A stretch of DNA of 64,000 nucleotides from an uncultured Lachnospiraceae bacterium (GCA_946414885.1 CAMKQH010000009.1:1-64000), one strand, 5' to 3'; counted from the first letter of the stretch, positions 8,809 to 17,963 are shown. Program-made: numbers and translations. The notes: generated by a model from the sequence alone, not told the origin.

Positions 8809-10914
8809 TTACCGCAGCAGGTGGAGCAGTCTTCTTCTGACAGGATGGTGCAAATGCCTCATGCCTACGGTGGTATCGCAGATTACCCGGTCAAATGCCA
8901 GGAGTAGCGCAGGCAATATGAAGATAACCATCAGTACGCTGATGATTGCGCCTCTTGCCATCAGCATGCACATGGAGCTGATGATGTCGATGTTTGAGTA
9001 AACGGCAACGCCGAAGGTTGCGGCAAACAGACCCATGCCGGATACGATGATAGAGGGGATGGAGCTATGAACGGCCACGTGGACGGCATCCCGCTTTTCC
9101 TTGCCCAACATGCGCTCCATCTTATATCTTGTGGTCATCAGTATCGCGTAGTCCACGGTCGCGCCAAGCTGGATCGTACTGATGCAGATCGGTGCGATGA
9201 AGGGAAGGCTCTGTCCCAGGTAATGAGGAAGGCCAAGGTTGATGAAGATGGCAACCTCAATGACGGAGATCAGGATGAAGGGGAGCGTCGCACTCTTTTC
9301 CACCAAGGCGATGATGACGAAGATTGCAACAATGGAAACCATGTTCACCACCTGGAAATCATGATCGGTTGTTTCGATCATGTCCTTCATGCAGGGGGCT
9401 TCGCCGATGAGCATGCCGCCCTTGTCATATTGCTTTAAGATGTAATTCAGTTCATTGATCTGGCCGTTGACCTCATCGCTGGCCACCTTGTAGCTGGAGT
9501 TGATGAGAAGCAGCTCCCATTTGTTGCTCTTTAGCAGGGAAGTCACGGATTCGGGAAGGATTTCCTCAGGAATCCTGGAACCGATCAGGGACTCCAGGCC
9601 GATGACGTATTTTATGCCTGGAACCTTTTCCATTTCCTTGATCATGGACCTTACCTGCTTTGCGGGAAGACTGGAATCCACAAGGAGCATGTGCGTGCTT
9701 GCAATGTCAAAATCTTCGTGAAGCTTTGCGTTGGCGATCACGTAGCTCATGTCTTTCGGAAGGCATTCGCCCATGTCATAGTAAACTTCCTTGTTGGTCT
9801 TGTTATAACCGACGTAAGCGGGCATAACAATCAGTGCAAAGAGGATCAGGAACGCCGGGAAGAATCTCACAATGCCCTTTGCCAATCCATTGGTATCCGG
9901 GATCAGGGATCTGTGTTTCGTTGCCTGCAGGGGCTTGTCAAAAATAAGAATGAGCGAAGGCAGCACGGTCACGCATCCAATGACGCCAAGCACCACGCCC
10001 TTTGCCATGACGATTCCAAGGTCACGGCCCATCGTGAAGGACATAAAGCACAGTGCTATAAAGCCGGCAACCGTCGTGATTGAGCTTCCTACCACGCTGG
10101 TCAGGGTCTCGTGAATGGCAGCGGCCATGGCTTCTTTCTTATCCTCATGACTGTGCAGCTGCTCATTATAGCTGTGCCACAGGAAGATGGAATAGTCCAT
10201 GGTGACGGCCAGCTGCAGTACTGCGGATAGGGCTTTTGTGATATAGGAGATTTCTCCGAAAAAGTAATTGCTTCCAAGGTTGAGCAGGATCATCATGCCG
10301 ATGGAGGCAAGAAATACAAAGGGAACCAGCCAGCTATCCAGAAGAAGCAGCATGGAGGCCAATGCCAGTGCCACGGCCAGGCCGACGTAAATGGGCTCTT
10401 CCTTTTCGCACAGGTCTTTCAGGTCAGTAACCAAAGCGGACATGCCGGAGACAAAGCACTGCGTTCCCGCGATGGAACGGATCTCGCGGATCGCATCCAT
10501 TGTGACGTCCGCCGAGGTGGCGCTGTCAAAGAATACTGCCATCATCGTGGCATTTTCGGTATTGAAGGCGTTATAAACCTTTTCTGGAAGCAGTTCCATG
10601 GGAATGGAGAGGTCTGCGAGGGAATCATACCAAAGCACGGTTTCCACGTGATCCACCTGCTCGATCTTTTCTTTTAACGTGGCCACTTCCTTCGGCTTCA
10701 TATCCTCAAAGATCAGGAAGGAAAAGGCTCCTTTGCCAAACTCATTCATGAGTTCGTTTTGGCCGGTGACCGTATCCATGTTTTCGGGCAGATAGTTTAA
10801 CATGTCGTAATTAACTCGCGTGCCAACGTAGCCCAGAACTGCGGGGATCATCAACAAGAGCGTGATGACCAAAATGAGAATGCGGTGTTTTACAACCGCG
10901 TTTGCGAATTTCAT
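8809..10914 (-). CDS. MMPL/RND-family transporter
   Basis: 701-residue integral membrane protein of the RND superfamily, MMPL branch, presumably using the proton gradient to export a lipid or hydrophobic compound. Two halves are visible, each with one N-terminal helix, a large extracytoplasmic domain and a cluster of helices. The first half has VTMDYSIFLWHSYNEQ and the second GATVDYAILMTTRYKME, the repeated intramembrane D-Y motif of the family. Its ATG lies 4 bases after the DUF308 stop and its ribosome site is inside that gene's last codons, so they are translationally linked. The C-terminus (MRHLHHPVRRRLLHLLR) is short and basic. Confidence 0.92.
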   Translation of the reverse strand: MKFANAVVKHRILILVITLLLMIPAVLGYVGTRVNYDMLNYLPENMDTVTGQNELMNEFGKGAFSFLIFEDMKPKEVATLKEKIEQVDHVETVLWYDSLADLSIPMELLPEKVYNAFNTENATMMAVFFDSATSADVTMDAIREIRSIAGTQCFVSGMSALVTDLKDLCEKEEPIYVGLAVALALASMLLLLDSWLVPFVFLASIGMMILLNLGSNYFFGEISYITKALSAVLQLAVTMDYSIFLWHSYNEQLHSHEDKKEAMAAAIHETLTSVVGSSITTVAGFIALCFMSFTMGRDLGIVMAKGVVLGVIGCVTVLPSLILIFDKPLQATKHRSLIPDTNGLAKGIVRFFPAFLILFALIVMPAYVGYNKTNKEVYYDMGECLPKDMSYVIANAKLHEDFDIASTHMLLVDSSLPAKQVRSMIKEMEKVPGIKYVIGLESLIGSRIPEEILPESVTSLLKSNKWELLLINSSYKVASDEVNGQINELNYILKQYDKGGMLIGEAPCMKDMIETTDHDFQVVNMVSIVAIFVIIALVEKSATLPFILISVIEVAIFINLGLPHYLGQSLPFIAPICISTIQLGATVDYAILMTTRYKMERMLGKEKRDAVHVAVHSSIPSIIVSGMGLFAATFGVAVYSNIDIISSMCMLMARGAIISVLMVIFILPALLLAFDRVICDTTVGMRHLHHPVRRRLLHLLR

Positions 10915-10918
10915 AAGA

Positions 10919-11512
10919 TCATTCCTCCTTATAACTTGTATCGATCACGTCCGGATACTGATTCTTTATGATTTTGACCGTGCAAACGGCCACGCAAAGA
11001 TTCAAGATTCCTTCCGCAAATAGAGCAACGCCGAGCAAAACAGTGAGAAGTGAAGCGCTTTCCCAAGGCCGGAACACTAATGCCAGGCCGATGAGGCCGG
11101 TTGCGATCGCCAACGTCAGGATGGTCCACCAGGTACTGATTCCAAAGGCCTTAGAATCAAAAGCGATCCTTGCCTTAAACAGCGCATCGACCAAGATGGC
11201 CACGCCAACGGCGATGAAGATAAAGTTCATGACGTCGATGGTTTCCGTGACGGCGATGACGCCGAGCAGCAGAAGTAAAATGCCGATTTCCAGGTCGTAT
11301 TGAAAGGCCAGGCGGAACAAATCCTTTGAGAAGTAACCAATTAATTTGATGATGCCGAAGACGATCATGGCAATTCCGAGGGCCCTGCCGATCAGGATCG
11401 CGGAGGCCTGGGGCCTCGTCATAAACAAGATTCCGATCAAGCAGAACGCAAGGGACATAATGACGTATCCGCTCTTTGCAATTTTCATTGGCATTATGGA
11501 ACGCATTTTCAT
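10919..11512 (-). CDS. DUF308 (HdeD-like) membrane protein
   Basis: About 197 residues, six predicted membrane helices in three hairpins, matching the DUF308/HdeD family. The GTG at 11521 is too close to AAGGAGG; the ATG at 11512 has 8-base spacing and gives MKMRSIMPMKIAK. It is the first gene of the DUF308-MMPL-heptad cluster and overlaps the MMPL ribosome site. Its role is unknown; the constant partner may help the exporter assemble or sense acid or envelope stress, by analogy with HdeD only. Confidence 0.85.
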   Translation of the reverse strand: MKMRSIMPMKIAKSGYVIMSLAFCLIGILFMTRPQASAILIGRALGIAMIVFGIIKLIGYFSKDLFRLAFQYDLEIGILLLLLGVIAVTETIDVMNFIFIAVGVAILVDALFKARIAFDSKAFGISTWWTILTLAIATGLIGLALVFRPWESASLLTVLLGVALFAEGILNLCVAVCTVKIIKNQYPDVIDTSYKEE

Positions 11513-11565
11513 AATTGTCACCTCCTTGATTCATAAGATATCGCGGAAAAATGGAAAAAGAAACG

Positions 11566-11603
11566 GGCAAAAAAAATCCCGTGCCCAAAATTTAGGCACG
11601 GGA
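11566..11603 (-). terminator. Terminator between tetR and the DUF308 gene
   Basis: Read on the minus strand, TCCCGTGCC pairs with GGCACGGGA over a 9-base loop and is followed by eight Ts. It lies 50 bases after the TetR stop and before the DUF308 ribosome site, so it either ends the regulator transcript or attenuates read-through into the exporter genes. Confidence 0.85.
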
Positions 11604-11653
11604 CCAAATCTGTCTAAAATTTTTAGTTAATTAACAGAGATCGGTTTGATTTT

Positions 11654-12211
11654 CTAGAGGGGGGCACTGCGTTCGAGCATTTCTTCCACCATGCCGTGAT
11701 GGAGCTGACAGAAGCGCTCGATGTCCTTTTTTACGTCTCTGGACATGCTTTCATTAAGCCACAGGGTGATCAGCCCGAAGCATTCGCATTTGTAAAAACG
11801 ACCGATGAGATCCTTGTCCTCTGCAGAGACGGCGCGTCCTGCCATGACGGTATCGCCGTATTTGTCTACCACGTGTTCGCATACGCGCCAAAGGTATTTT
11901 TCAAAGATGTCGCGGTTGACGGAGTTGTAGACGTGGAGGATGGCGCGGCGCTGCTTTGATGCAAAATCCGCCGTGGCTTTCAGGGCCTCTTCTATCGAGT
12001 CGATGGTGGGGTGACTTTCGATGATGGCATCGGCTTCTTCTTGAAAGATTTCCTCAATCAGGGTAGGAAGGTCCTGGTAGTGATAATAAAAGGAATTGCG
12101 GTTGATGCCACATTCCTCCACGATCATTTTCACCGTAATCTGACTAAGGGGCTTTTGCTCCAGCAACTGCAAAAAGGTTGTTTTGATTGCTTTTTTCATG
12201 AAATCAGACAT
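11654..12211 (-). CDS. TetR-family regulator, TetR_C_8-like
   Basis: About 185 residues. I start at the ATG at 12211 (MSDFMKKAIKTTFLQLL), 8 bases from GAGG; an upstream in-frame start would add 29 hydrophobic residues with no ribosome site. The helix-turn-helix is ITVKMIVEECGINRNSFYYHYQD (about 25-47). The C-terminal half (about 70-185) fits the dihydroxyacetone-kinase-regulator/TetR_C_8 type. It sits just upstream of, and in the same direction as, the DUF308-MMPL cluster, so it probably controls that export unit; the ligand is unknown. Confidence 0.88.
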   Translation of the reverse strand: MSDFMKKAIKTTFLQLLEQKPLSQITVKMIVEECGINRNSFYYHYQDLPTLIEEIFQEEADAIIESHPTIDSIEEALKATADFASKQRRAILHVYNSVNRDIFEKYLWRVCEHVVDKYGDTVMAGRAVSAEDKDLIGRFYKCECFGLITLWLNESMSRDVKKDIERFCQLHHGMVEEMLERSAPL

Positions 12212-12251
12212 GGCAATACCTCGCGCAAAAACAAATTCTAAATATGGAGAT

Positions 12252-12280
12252 ATTATAACGCTTTTGAAAGGGAAAAACAA
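12252..12280 (-). promoter_or_regulatory. Promoter of the minus-strand tetR gene
   Basis: On the minus strand TTGTTT (12280-12275), a 17-bp spacer and TATAAT (12257-12252) form a good sigma-A promoter about 40 bases ahead of the TetR start codon. Confidence 0.65.
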
Positions 12281-12360
12281 GGTTGCGGGGACCGACAAAA
12301 CAAATGGAAGATGATCGTGACGATTTCATGAGGGTAAAAAATTGCATGGCTCTGGTAGGG

Positions 12361-12389
12361 AAACGGGTGGCTTTTGGCCGCCCGTTTTG
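12361..12389 (+). terminator. Terminator-like hairpin ahead of the SDR gene
   Basis: AAACGGGTGGC pairs with GCCGCCCGTTT, with one G-T pair, and is followed by TTGTT. No gene ends just upstream on this strand, so it may act as an attenuator for the SDR gene or insulate it from the divergent promoter region. Confidence 0.55.
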
Positions 12390-12435
12390 TTACAATGAAA
12401 ATGATGGTTATGTTTTGTCAGAAAGGGGTATGGTT

Positions 12436-13155
12436 ATGGGAAGGAACGTTATGGTTACGGGTACGGGAAGGCCGTACGCACTGGGATTTAACATGGTTTT
12501 GCGGTATCTCGAAGCGGGTGACCGGGTTGTGGCAACGGTTCGGAAGGAATCGGCGGATCTGGAAAAGCTAAAGGAGCAGTATGGCGATCAGCTGATCATT
12601 TTGACGATGGACATTGGCTCGTCAGATTCCGTAAACAAGGCGGCGGAGAAGCTTGCCGGTGAGATCGATCACTTGGACCTGCTCATAAATAATGCGGTGA
12701 CGGTTTCACCGGATTGTGACAAGGAATTCTTCGACGCAAATCTGGATTATATCGCACGGGCGATTGACGTTGCGGCGGTAGGGCCCATGCGCGTGATCAA
12801 GGCCTTTTATCCCCTGCTGAAAAAGAGTGATGACGTTTCGCTGATTATCAACGTATCGTCGGAAGCAGGCAGCATTTCAAAGTGCTACAGAAGGAACATG
12901 ATCGATTACGGGATGTCGAAGGCAGCCCTGAACATGGCGACGATGAATCTTGTGAACACCTTTAAGAAGGAACGCAAGATCAATATTTTCTGCATTCATC
13001 CTGGTTGGATCCGCACGAATGGAAGGGATGACAATCCCGCGCCGCTTTCCTCTTATGAAGCAGCCGGAATCCTGCAAGGCTTATTTGACAAGAAGTGGAA
13101 GGATTTTGACGGCCCCAGGTTCATTACAAATGACGGGAATGCATATCCGTTCTGA
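12436..13155 (+). CDS. Short-chain dehydrogenase/reductase
   Basis: 239 residues. The ATG at 12436 has GAAAGGGG 7 bases upstream; longer in-frame starts lack a ribosome site. The Rossmann glycine motif is altered to TGTGRPYALG (8-17). The NNAG motif reads NNAV (85-88), and the catalytic Ser (VSSE, 141-142), Tyr158 and Lys162 (YGMSK) are present. NAD(P)H-dependent oxidoreductase of unknown substrate. The following hydroxyacid dehydrogenase starts 38 bases on, so this may open a redox operon running to about 14.7 kb. Confidence 0.85.
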   Translation: MGRNVMVTGTGRPYALGFNMVLRYLEAGDRVVATVRKESADLEKLKEQYGDQLIILTMDIGSSDSVNKAAEKLAGEIDHLDLLINNAVTVSPDCDKEFFDANLDYIARAIDVAAVGPMRVIKAFYPLLKKSDDVSLIINVSSEAGSISKCYRRNMIDYGMSKAALNMATMNLVNTFKKERKINIFCIHPGWIRTNGRDDNPAPLSSYEAAGILQGLFDKKWKDFDGPRFITNDGNAYPF

Positions 13156-13192
13156 TGGATATTGATTAATACATGGAAGGAGGAATGCCAAA

Positions 13193-14152
13193 ATGAAGAT
13201 TCTTGTGATCAGTTCGATGCTTAAAGACCGACATAAGGAGCAGATTTTGGGGATTGCCAAGAAGTATAATGCCGAGGTCTGCTTTGCGGGAGCGGAGGGC
13301 GAAGCGCCGGAAGCGTTCGCGGAGCCGGACGTCATCTATGGCTTTGGAATGCAAATGGCCAAAACGCAAAAAAGCCTAAAATGGCTGTGCGTGCCGTCTG
13401 CGGGAGTGGACTATCTCATGAAGCCGGGCGTTTTTGCAAACGAGGCATGCCTTCTCTCAAATTCCTCCGGAGCGTATGGCGTTAGCATCGCTGAGCACAT
13501 GATCGCAACGTCGTTAATGATGATGCGAAGACTTACGGAATTTTATGAAGAGACGCTAGACTCCCATTGGGGTAAGCCCAGGGCGCAGCGCTCCCTTTGG
13601 GGAAGCCGGATCACGGTGCTTGGTACGGGAGACATAGGGCAGTGCTTTGCCAGAAGGGCGAAGGCATTTGAGCCCGCCAAGATCACGGGCATCAACAGAA
13701 GCGGAAACTGTCCTGATCCGGTATTCGACAAGGTGATGAGCGTGGATGCGCTGGATGAAATTCTGCCGGAGACGGACCTGTTGGCCATGAGTCTGCCGGA
13801 TACGCCCATGACGCGCGGAATCCTGACGCGTGAAAGACTATGGTCGCTTCCCGAGGGAGCCTTTGTAGTCAACGTCGGACGAGGTTCGGCCATTGATGAG
13901 GAAGCGCTGGCGGATTGCTTGGAGGCAGACCATTTGGCCGGAGCCGCACTGGACGTGTTCCAGAAGGAACCCCTGCCGAAGGAGAGCCGGTTGTGGAAGA
14001 CAAAGGGAATGCTGATCACTCCGCACGTGGCCGGGAACCTTACGCTGGAATACACGCTGGATAAGAACGTGGCGATGTTCTGCGAGGATTTGGTGAACTT
14101 TGCGGAAGGAAAACCGTTAAAATACGGGGTGGATCGCAAGAAAGGGTATTAA
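13193..14152 (+). CDS. D-isomer-specific 2-hydroxyacid dehydrogenase
   Basis: 319 residues; NAD(P)-dependent reduction of 2-keto acids to D-2-hydroxyacids, or the reverse. The nucleotide-binding motif GTGDIG is at 144-149. The catalytic triad of the family is present: Arg230 in NVGRGSAID, Glu259 in FQKEPLP and His278 in TPHVAGN. AAGGAGG lies upstream of the ATG. It resembles the putative glyoxylate/hydroxypyruvate-reductase branch. The flavoprotein gene follows after 15 bases, so they share a transcript. Confidence 0.92.
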   Translation: MKILVISSMLKDRHKEQILGIAKKYNAEVCFAGAEGEAPEAFAEPDVIYGFGMQMAKTQKSLKWLCVPSAGVDYLMKPGVFANEACLLSNSSGAYGVSIAEHMIATSLMMMRRLTEFYEETLDSHWGKPRAQRSLWGSRITVLGTGDIGQCFARRAKAFEPAKITGINRSGNCPDPVFDKVMSVDALDEILPETDLLAMSLPDTPMTRGILTRERLWSLPEGAFVVNVGRGSAIDEEALADCLEADHLAGAALDVFQKEPLPKESRLWKTKGMLITPHVAGNLTLEYTLDKNVAMFCEDLVNFAEGKPLKYGVDRKKGY

Positions 14153-14167
14153 AAGGAGGTTACAAAG

Positions 14168-14737
14168 ATGAAGAAGGTGGCAGTGATTTGGTCGAGCCCC
14201 AACATGGACGGGCTTACGGCATCTTGTAAGGATCAGTTTATGAAAGGCCTTGCGGAGGCTGGCGCGCAGGTGGAAGAGATTCACCTGAACAGGAAGAAAA
14301 TAGAGCATTGCAGAGCCTGCGGCAATGGCTGGGGAACTTGCAACAAGAATGGTTCCTGCGTTTTGCAGGATGACTTCGCGGAGGTTTACAAGACACTTGC
14401 GGAGGCCGACGGCATTGTTTGGATCAGTGCAGTCTACTGGTCAGACATGACGGAATGCTTTAAGGCATTCTTTGACAGGCTTCGCAGATGTGACGCCACA
14501 AAGAATCATTTTCTGGCGGAGAAGCGTTGCGTTCTCATGGCGTGCGCCGGCGGCACGGGGCGCGGGACGATCGAGTGCCTGACACAGCTTGAAAGAGGCC
14601 TCACGCATATGGGCATGCGTGTCTATGACCGCATCTCCGTCGTGAGATATAATAAGGACTATGTGCTTCCGATGCTTCCGGAAGCCGGAAGGACTTACGC
14701 AAACATACTGGAAACTGGATTTAACATGTATTATTAA
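14168..14737 (+). CDS. Flavodoxin-like NADPH-dependent FMN reductase
   Basis: 189 residues of the iron-sulfur-flavoprotein/NAD(P)H:FMN reductase type. It starts MKKVAVIWSSPNMDGLTASC, the FMN phosphate loop, followed by the compact cysteine motif CRACGNGWGTCNKNGSC (about 49-66) of the family and then VYWSDMTECFKAFFDRL. Residues 105-130 (CVLMACAGGTGRG) form the second flavin loop. It probably passes electrons in a redox operon with the dehydrogenase upstream; the acceptor is unknown. Confidence 0.88.
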   Translation: MKKVAVIWSSPNMDGLTASCKDQFMKGLAEAGAQVEEIHLNRKKIEHCRACGNGWGTCNKNGSCVLQDDFAEVYKTLAEADGIVWISAVYWSDMTECFKAFFDRLRRCDATKNHFLAEKRCVLMACAGGTGRGTIECLTQLERGLTHMGMRVYDRISVVRYNKDYVLPMLPEAGRTYANILETGFNMYY

Positions 14738-14766
14738 ACGTAACAAAGGAAATGCGAGGAATGCAA

Positions 14767-15279
14767 ATGGAATGGCTGACACATCCGTTTCCACCGCTTT
14801 ATGATAAGGACTCACGGATATTGATCCTGGGGAGTTTTCCTTCGGTAAAATCCAGAGAGCAAATGTTTTTCTACGGGCATCCGCAAAACCGTTTTTGGAA
14901 AGTGATTGCAGGAGTGTTTGAGGAAAAAGTACCGGACGCAATTGAAGAGAAAAAGCGTCTGATATTAAAGCATCACCTGGCCTTGTGGGACGTAATTGCC
15001 GAATGTGAGATCGTCGGTTCGTCGGATGCAAGTATTAGAAATGCCAAAGCGAATGATCTGAGTGAGATTCTTAAGAATGCACCGATTGAGAAGATCCTTG
15101 TGAATGGAAAGACGGCGGAAAAACTGTATAAAAAATATATCGAGCCCAAGACAGGCATCTCGGCGCAGGTTATGCCATCTACCAGCCCGGCAAATGCAGC
15201 ATGGAAACTGGACGTGCTTACGGAAACCTGGGGAAAGGAATTAAAATTTACGCGGTCATCCCCAAACAGTCTAAAATGA
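14767..15279 (+). CDS. DNA-deoxyinosine glycosylase (UDG superfamily)
   Basis: About 170 residues. Base-excision repair enzyme of the hypoxanthine-DNA-glycosylase (family 6 UDG) group. Motifs: HPFPPLYDKDSRILILGSFPS (motif 1, water-activating region), FFYGHPQNRFWKV, LWDVIAECE and the C-terminal loop PSTSPAN. I choose the ATG at 14767, 6 bases from GAGGA; ATGs at 14752 and 14761 are alternatives adding 5 or 2 residues. It removes deaminated adenine from DNA. It stands after the flavoprotein gene with a 29-base gap, possibly co-transcribed. Confidence 0.88.
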   Translation: MEWLTHPFPPLYDKDSRILILGSFPSVKSREQMFFYGHPQNRFWKVIAGVFEEKVPDAIEEKKRLILKHHLALWDVIAECEIVGSSDASIRNAKANDLSEILKNAPIEKILVNGKTAEKLYKKYIEPKTGISAQVMPSTSPANAAWKLDVLTETWGKELKFTRSSPNSLK

Positions 15280-15460
15280 TCGCAATGACGAGTATCATCA
15301 TATATATGCCGACGCGCAGATTTGACTTTGAAGACGGCACGTGAATATGATTCCGCTTGCATATTGGGCGGCATCGTGATAGGATGATGCAAAAGACCGG
15401 GCGGATAAAATCAGTTGATTCCGGAAGAAAATAGGCCGGCAAAAGATGGGGGACGTACAA

Positions 15461-15931
15461 ATGGAACAGAATTTCGTGACGTTGACGATTGGCAAGCAAA
15501 AGAACATTGCATTGATTGCCCATGATAATAAAAAGGCAGAGCTGATCGCCTGGTGTGATGCTAACAAGGAGATTCTGAAAAAGCATTTCCTTTGCGGAAC
15601 GGGTACGACGGCAAAGATGATCACGGAGCAGACAGGGCTCCCCGTGCGCGGCTATAATTCCGGCCCTTTGGGCGGTGACCAGCAGATCGGTGCAAAGATC
15701 GTGGAGGGAAGAGTGGATTTTGTGATCTTTTTTTCGGATCCCCTGACGGCGCAACCGCATGATCCTGACGTGAAGGCACTGCTTAGAATCGCGCAGGTGT
15801 ACGACATTCCGATTGCCAACAATAAGTCGACGGCAGACTTCCTGATTACTTCTTCCTATATGGATGAGGAGTATAATCATACGGTTTTGAATTTTAAGAA
15901 GAATATTGAGGAGCGGGCTCACACGCTCTAG
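15461..15931 (+). CDS. mgsA: Methylglyoxal synthase
   Basis: About 156 residues; converts dihydroxyacetone phosphate to methylglyoxal plus phosphate, a glycolytic bypass. Seen: IALIAHDNKKAELIAW, phosphate loop CGTGTT, catalytic Asp73 in GPLGGDQQIGA, and FFSDPL with QPHDPDVKALLRI. I start at 15461 because GGGGGA precedes it; the ATG at 15446 would add five residues. Followed by a clear terminator. The 166 bases between the glycosylase stop and this gene hold no feature I can support. Confidence 0.95.
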   Translation: MEQNFVTLTIGKQKNIALIAHDNKKAELIAWCDANKEILKKHFLCGTGTTAKMITEQTGLPVRGYNSGPLGGDQQIGAKIVEGRVDFVIFFSDPLTAQPHDPDVKALLRIAQVYDIPIANNKSTADFLITSSYMDEEYNHTVLNFKKNIEERAHTL

Positions 15932-16040
15932 AAAGTTTTGAAGGCCGGCGGAGGATTTTTGTCGGCTTTTATCCGTTAGTTGATTGTTTTGGGGTGGTAG
16001 AGCCACACTGGAATAATAAGAAACTGCCTTAAGAATCCAG

Positions 16041-16078
16041 ATGGATCAAGCGATCAATTGACCGCTTGATCCATTTTT
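16041..16078 (+). terminator. Intrinsic terminator after mgsA
   Basis: A 12-bp perfect stem, ATGGATCAAGCG with CGCTTGATCCAT, over a 10-base loop, followed by TTTTT. Confidence 0.92.
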
Positions 16079-16155
16079 GGTATACTTTAAGAAAGATTTT
16101 GAGGAATGGAAGTAACTATCTAACATGTTAAGGATTATGTTCACAGGGTAAAATC

Positions 16156-16914
16156 ATGAAAATATTAATTACCAATGATGATGGTATTTCTTCAGAGGTT
16201 CTTTTGCCGCTGGCAAAGTGGGCAAAACAATTTGGCGAGGTGACGATTGTTGTCCCCAAATATGAACAGAGCGGCAAAAGCCATTGCGTTGAATTCCGAA
16301 AAGCTTATGAGGTAAAACGGGTTCCCGTTGATGACCCGGACGTCAAGGTTTATACGGTTGATTCCTCTCCGGCTGATTGCGTCCGTTTTGCGCTGGTGGG
16401 CATGCAGACTTCCTTCGATTTCGTAATTTCTGGAATTAACAAGGGATTGAATATGGGCGTCGATATTTTATACTCCGGCACCTTGGGAGCAATATTTGAG
16501 GCGGCTACTTATGGACTTCCGGCAGTGGCACTTTCCACAAGATCAGGAGGCTTTAGTGAGTCCATGGAAGCATTGGACGAAATCAAGGATTTTTTTGTCG
16601 TCCATGATTTGATGAAAAAAAGCAGTTTATATAATGTAAACATTCCGTTGCATCACAAAGGAATCAAAATTACCCGCATGGGGGATCGATATTATGCAGA
16701 TGAATTTATCCCTCAAGGCAATGACCTTTATATGCCTGCCTACAAGGATTTGCGGATGGAAGCAACTAATATGGAGTATGACGTTGATGCCGTTTATTCG
16801 GGGTTTGTTTCCGTAACGCCGATGAAACTGGATCGGACAAACCTAAACGTGTTCGATGAACTAAAAGCATTGAATGATGCGGCTAAAGGCATTACTGAAG
16901 CAGACAATCATTAA
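16156..16914 (+). CDS. surE: 5'-nucleotidase SurE
   Basis: 252 residues; phosphatase for nucleoside monophosphates and other phosphate monoesters. It opens MKILITNDDGISS with metal-binding Asp8-Asp9, then PKYEQSGKSH carrying the metal-ligand Ser, SPADCVRFAL, SGINKGLNMGVDILYSGTLGAIFEA and the C-terminal DVDAVYSGFVSVTPM. Base composition is slightly more AT-rich than its neighbours. The next reading frame is the ZIP fragment after 29 bases. Confidence 0.93.
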   Translation: MKILITNDDGISSEVLLPLAKWAKQFGEVTIVVPKYEQSGKSHCVEFRKAYEVKRVPVDDPDVKVYTVDSSPADCVRFALVGMQTSFDFVISGINKGLNMGVDILYSGTLGAIFEAATYGLPAVALSTRSGGFSESMEALDEIKDFFVVHDLMKKSSLYNVNIPLHHKGIKITRMGDRYYADEFIPQGNDLYMPAYKDLRMEATNMEYDVDAVYSGFVSVTPMKLDRTNLNVFDELKALNDAAKGITEADNH

Positions 16915-16943
16915 AATGGGGGTATGAAGGAGAGAGAAACGAT

Positions 16944-17108
16944 ATGAACGTACAGGTATGGTCGGGGATCCTGTTGCCATTTCTGGGAACCAGCCTCGGG
17001 GCGGCGATGGTATTCGCGCTGAAAGACAGGATTTCAGATGGCATTCAGCGCATGTTCACCGGCTTTGCCGCGGGAGTTTGCATGCGAATGTCGAAAGAGG
17101 AGCATTAA
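16944..17108 (+). pseudogene. Truncated ZIP-family metal transporter
   Basis: A 54-codon frame preceded by GAAGGAGAGAG. It opens MNVQVWSGILLPFLGTSLG and runs through MVFALKD to RMFTGFAAGV, which is the N-terminus of ZIP (ZupT/GufA-like) zinc transporters: the first helix and the start of the second. After GFAAGV it ends abruptly with CMRMSKEEH and a stop. Normal proteins have about 260 residues and eight helices, so most of the gene is gone by an internal deletion. The ribosome site is intact and a short peptide could still be made. It abuts another internally deleted gene. Confidence 0.75.
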
Positions 17109-17111
17109 AAA

Positions 17112-17926
17112 ATGGATCAGAATTTTGACGTTCAGTCTTACATGACAAGAGGCGTGGAACGGATTGTTTCCGATGCCATCAAGGCAACGATAAAGAATCC
17201 CAGAGAAAGCGCCTTTATGCTGAAGTTTGCAAACGCAAGCCGGGCAGCTTCAAAAAAGAGGGCAGAATTGGAAAAGAACGGAGATCACGTTCCGCCATTT
17301 CTGATCGCCAGCATCACCAGTAAGTGTAATCTTCACTGCGCTGGCTGTTATTCGCGCTGTAATCACGCAACGGTAGATGCAGAGCCGGTGGAGCAGTTGT
17401 CAAGCGATGAATGGCTTAGGATTTTCAGCGAAGCAGATGATCTGGGAATCAGTTTCATACTGCTGGCGGGTGGAGAACCCATGCTTAGGCGTGACGTAAT
17501 CGAAGCCGCCGGAAAGCATCAGAGCATATTGTTCCCGATCTTTACAAACGGAACCTTCATAGATGACAAATATCTCGAGACGTTTGATCAGTCGCGGAAT
17601 CTGATCCCCATCATGAGCATAGAGGGAAAAAGAGAGGTGACGGACGCAAGAAGGGGTGAGGGGGTGTATGACCGCCTGATCAGTAACATGGATGCCTTGC
17701 AGCCGGCAGAGGCTTTTTCCACGTCAATTCTCACGGCGGAGCCGAACCATGTCCGTTCTCGCCGTTTTCGGACGTCAACGTTCGTGACAAGAGTCTGAAG
17801 GAGGCAATGAATTCTCAGTTGTTTATTGCTCTAAGATCGGGTGATCTTCTGGCCGATGATCACAAGGGTGGTTGTGTTTTATACGAGAAACGCGATAAAG
17901 TGCAGGCATTGTTGCATAACTGCTGA
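17112..17926 (+). pseudogene. Radical SAM protein, internally deleted and frameshifted
   Basis: The 5' part (17112 to about 17705) encodes an N-terminal region and a radical SAM core with intact CNLHCAGC cluster motif (Cys72, Cys76, Cys79), LAGGEPMLRRD and FPIFTNGTFI. At SNMDAL the frame runs into a short unrelated tail and stops at 17798. In another frame the C-terminus is still legible: AGRGFFHVNSHGGAEPCP, then DVNVRDKSLKEAMNS and GGCVLYEKRDKVQALLHNC, stop at 17924-17926. A block of roughly 100 codons is missing at the junction near 17700, changing the frame. The enzyme is almost certainly inactive. The intact parent would be a SPASM-like radical SAM protein. Confidence 0.88.
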
Positions 17927-17963
17927 GCGGTATTTATCGTAGCCTGAGAGTCCATATTTTTGC

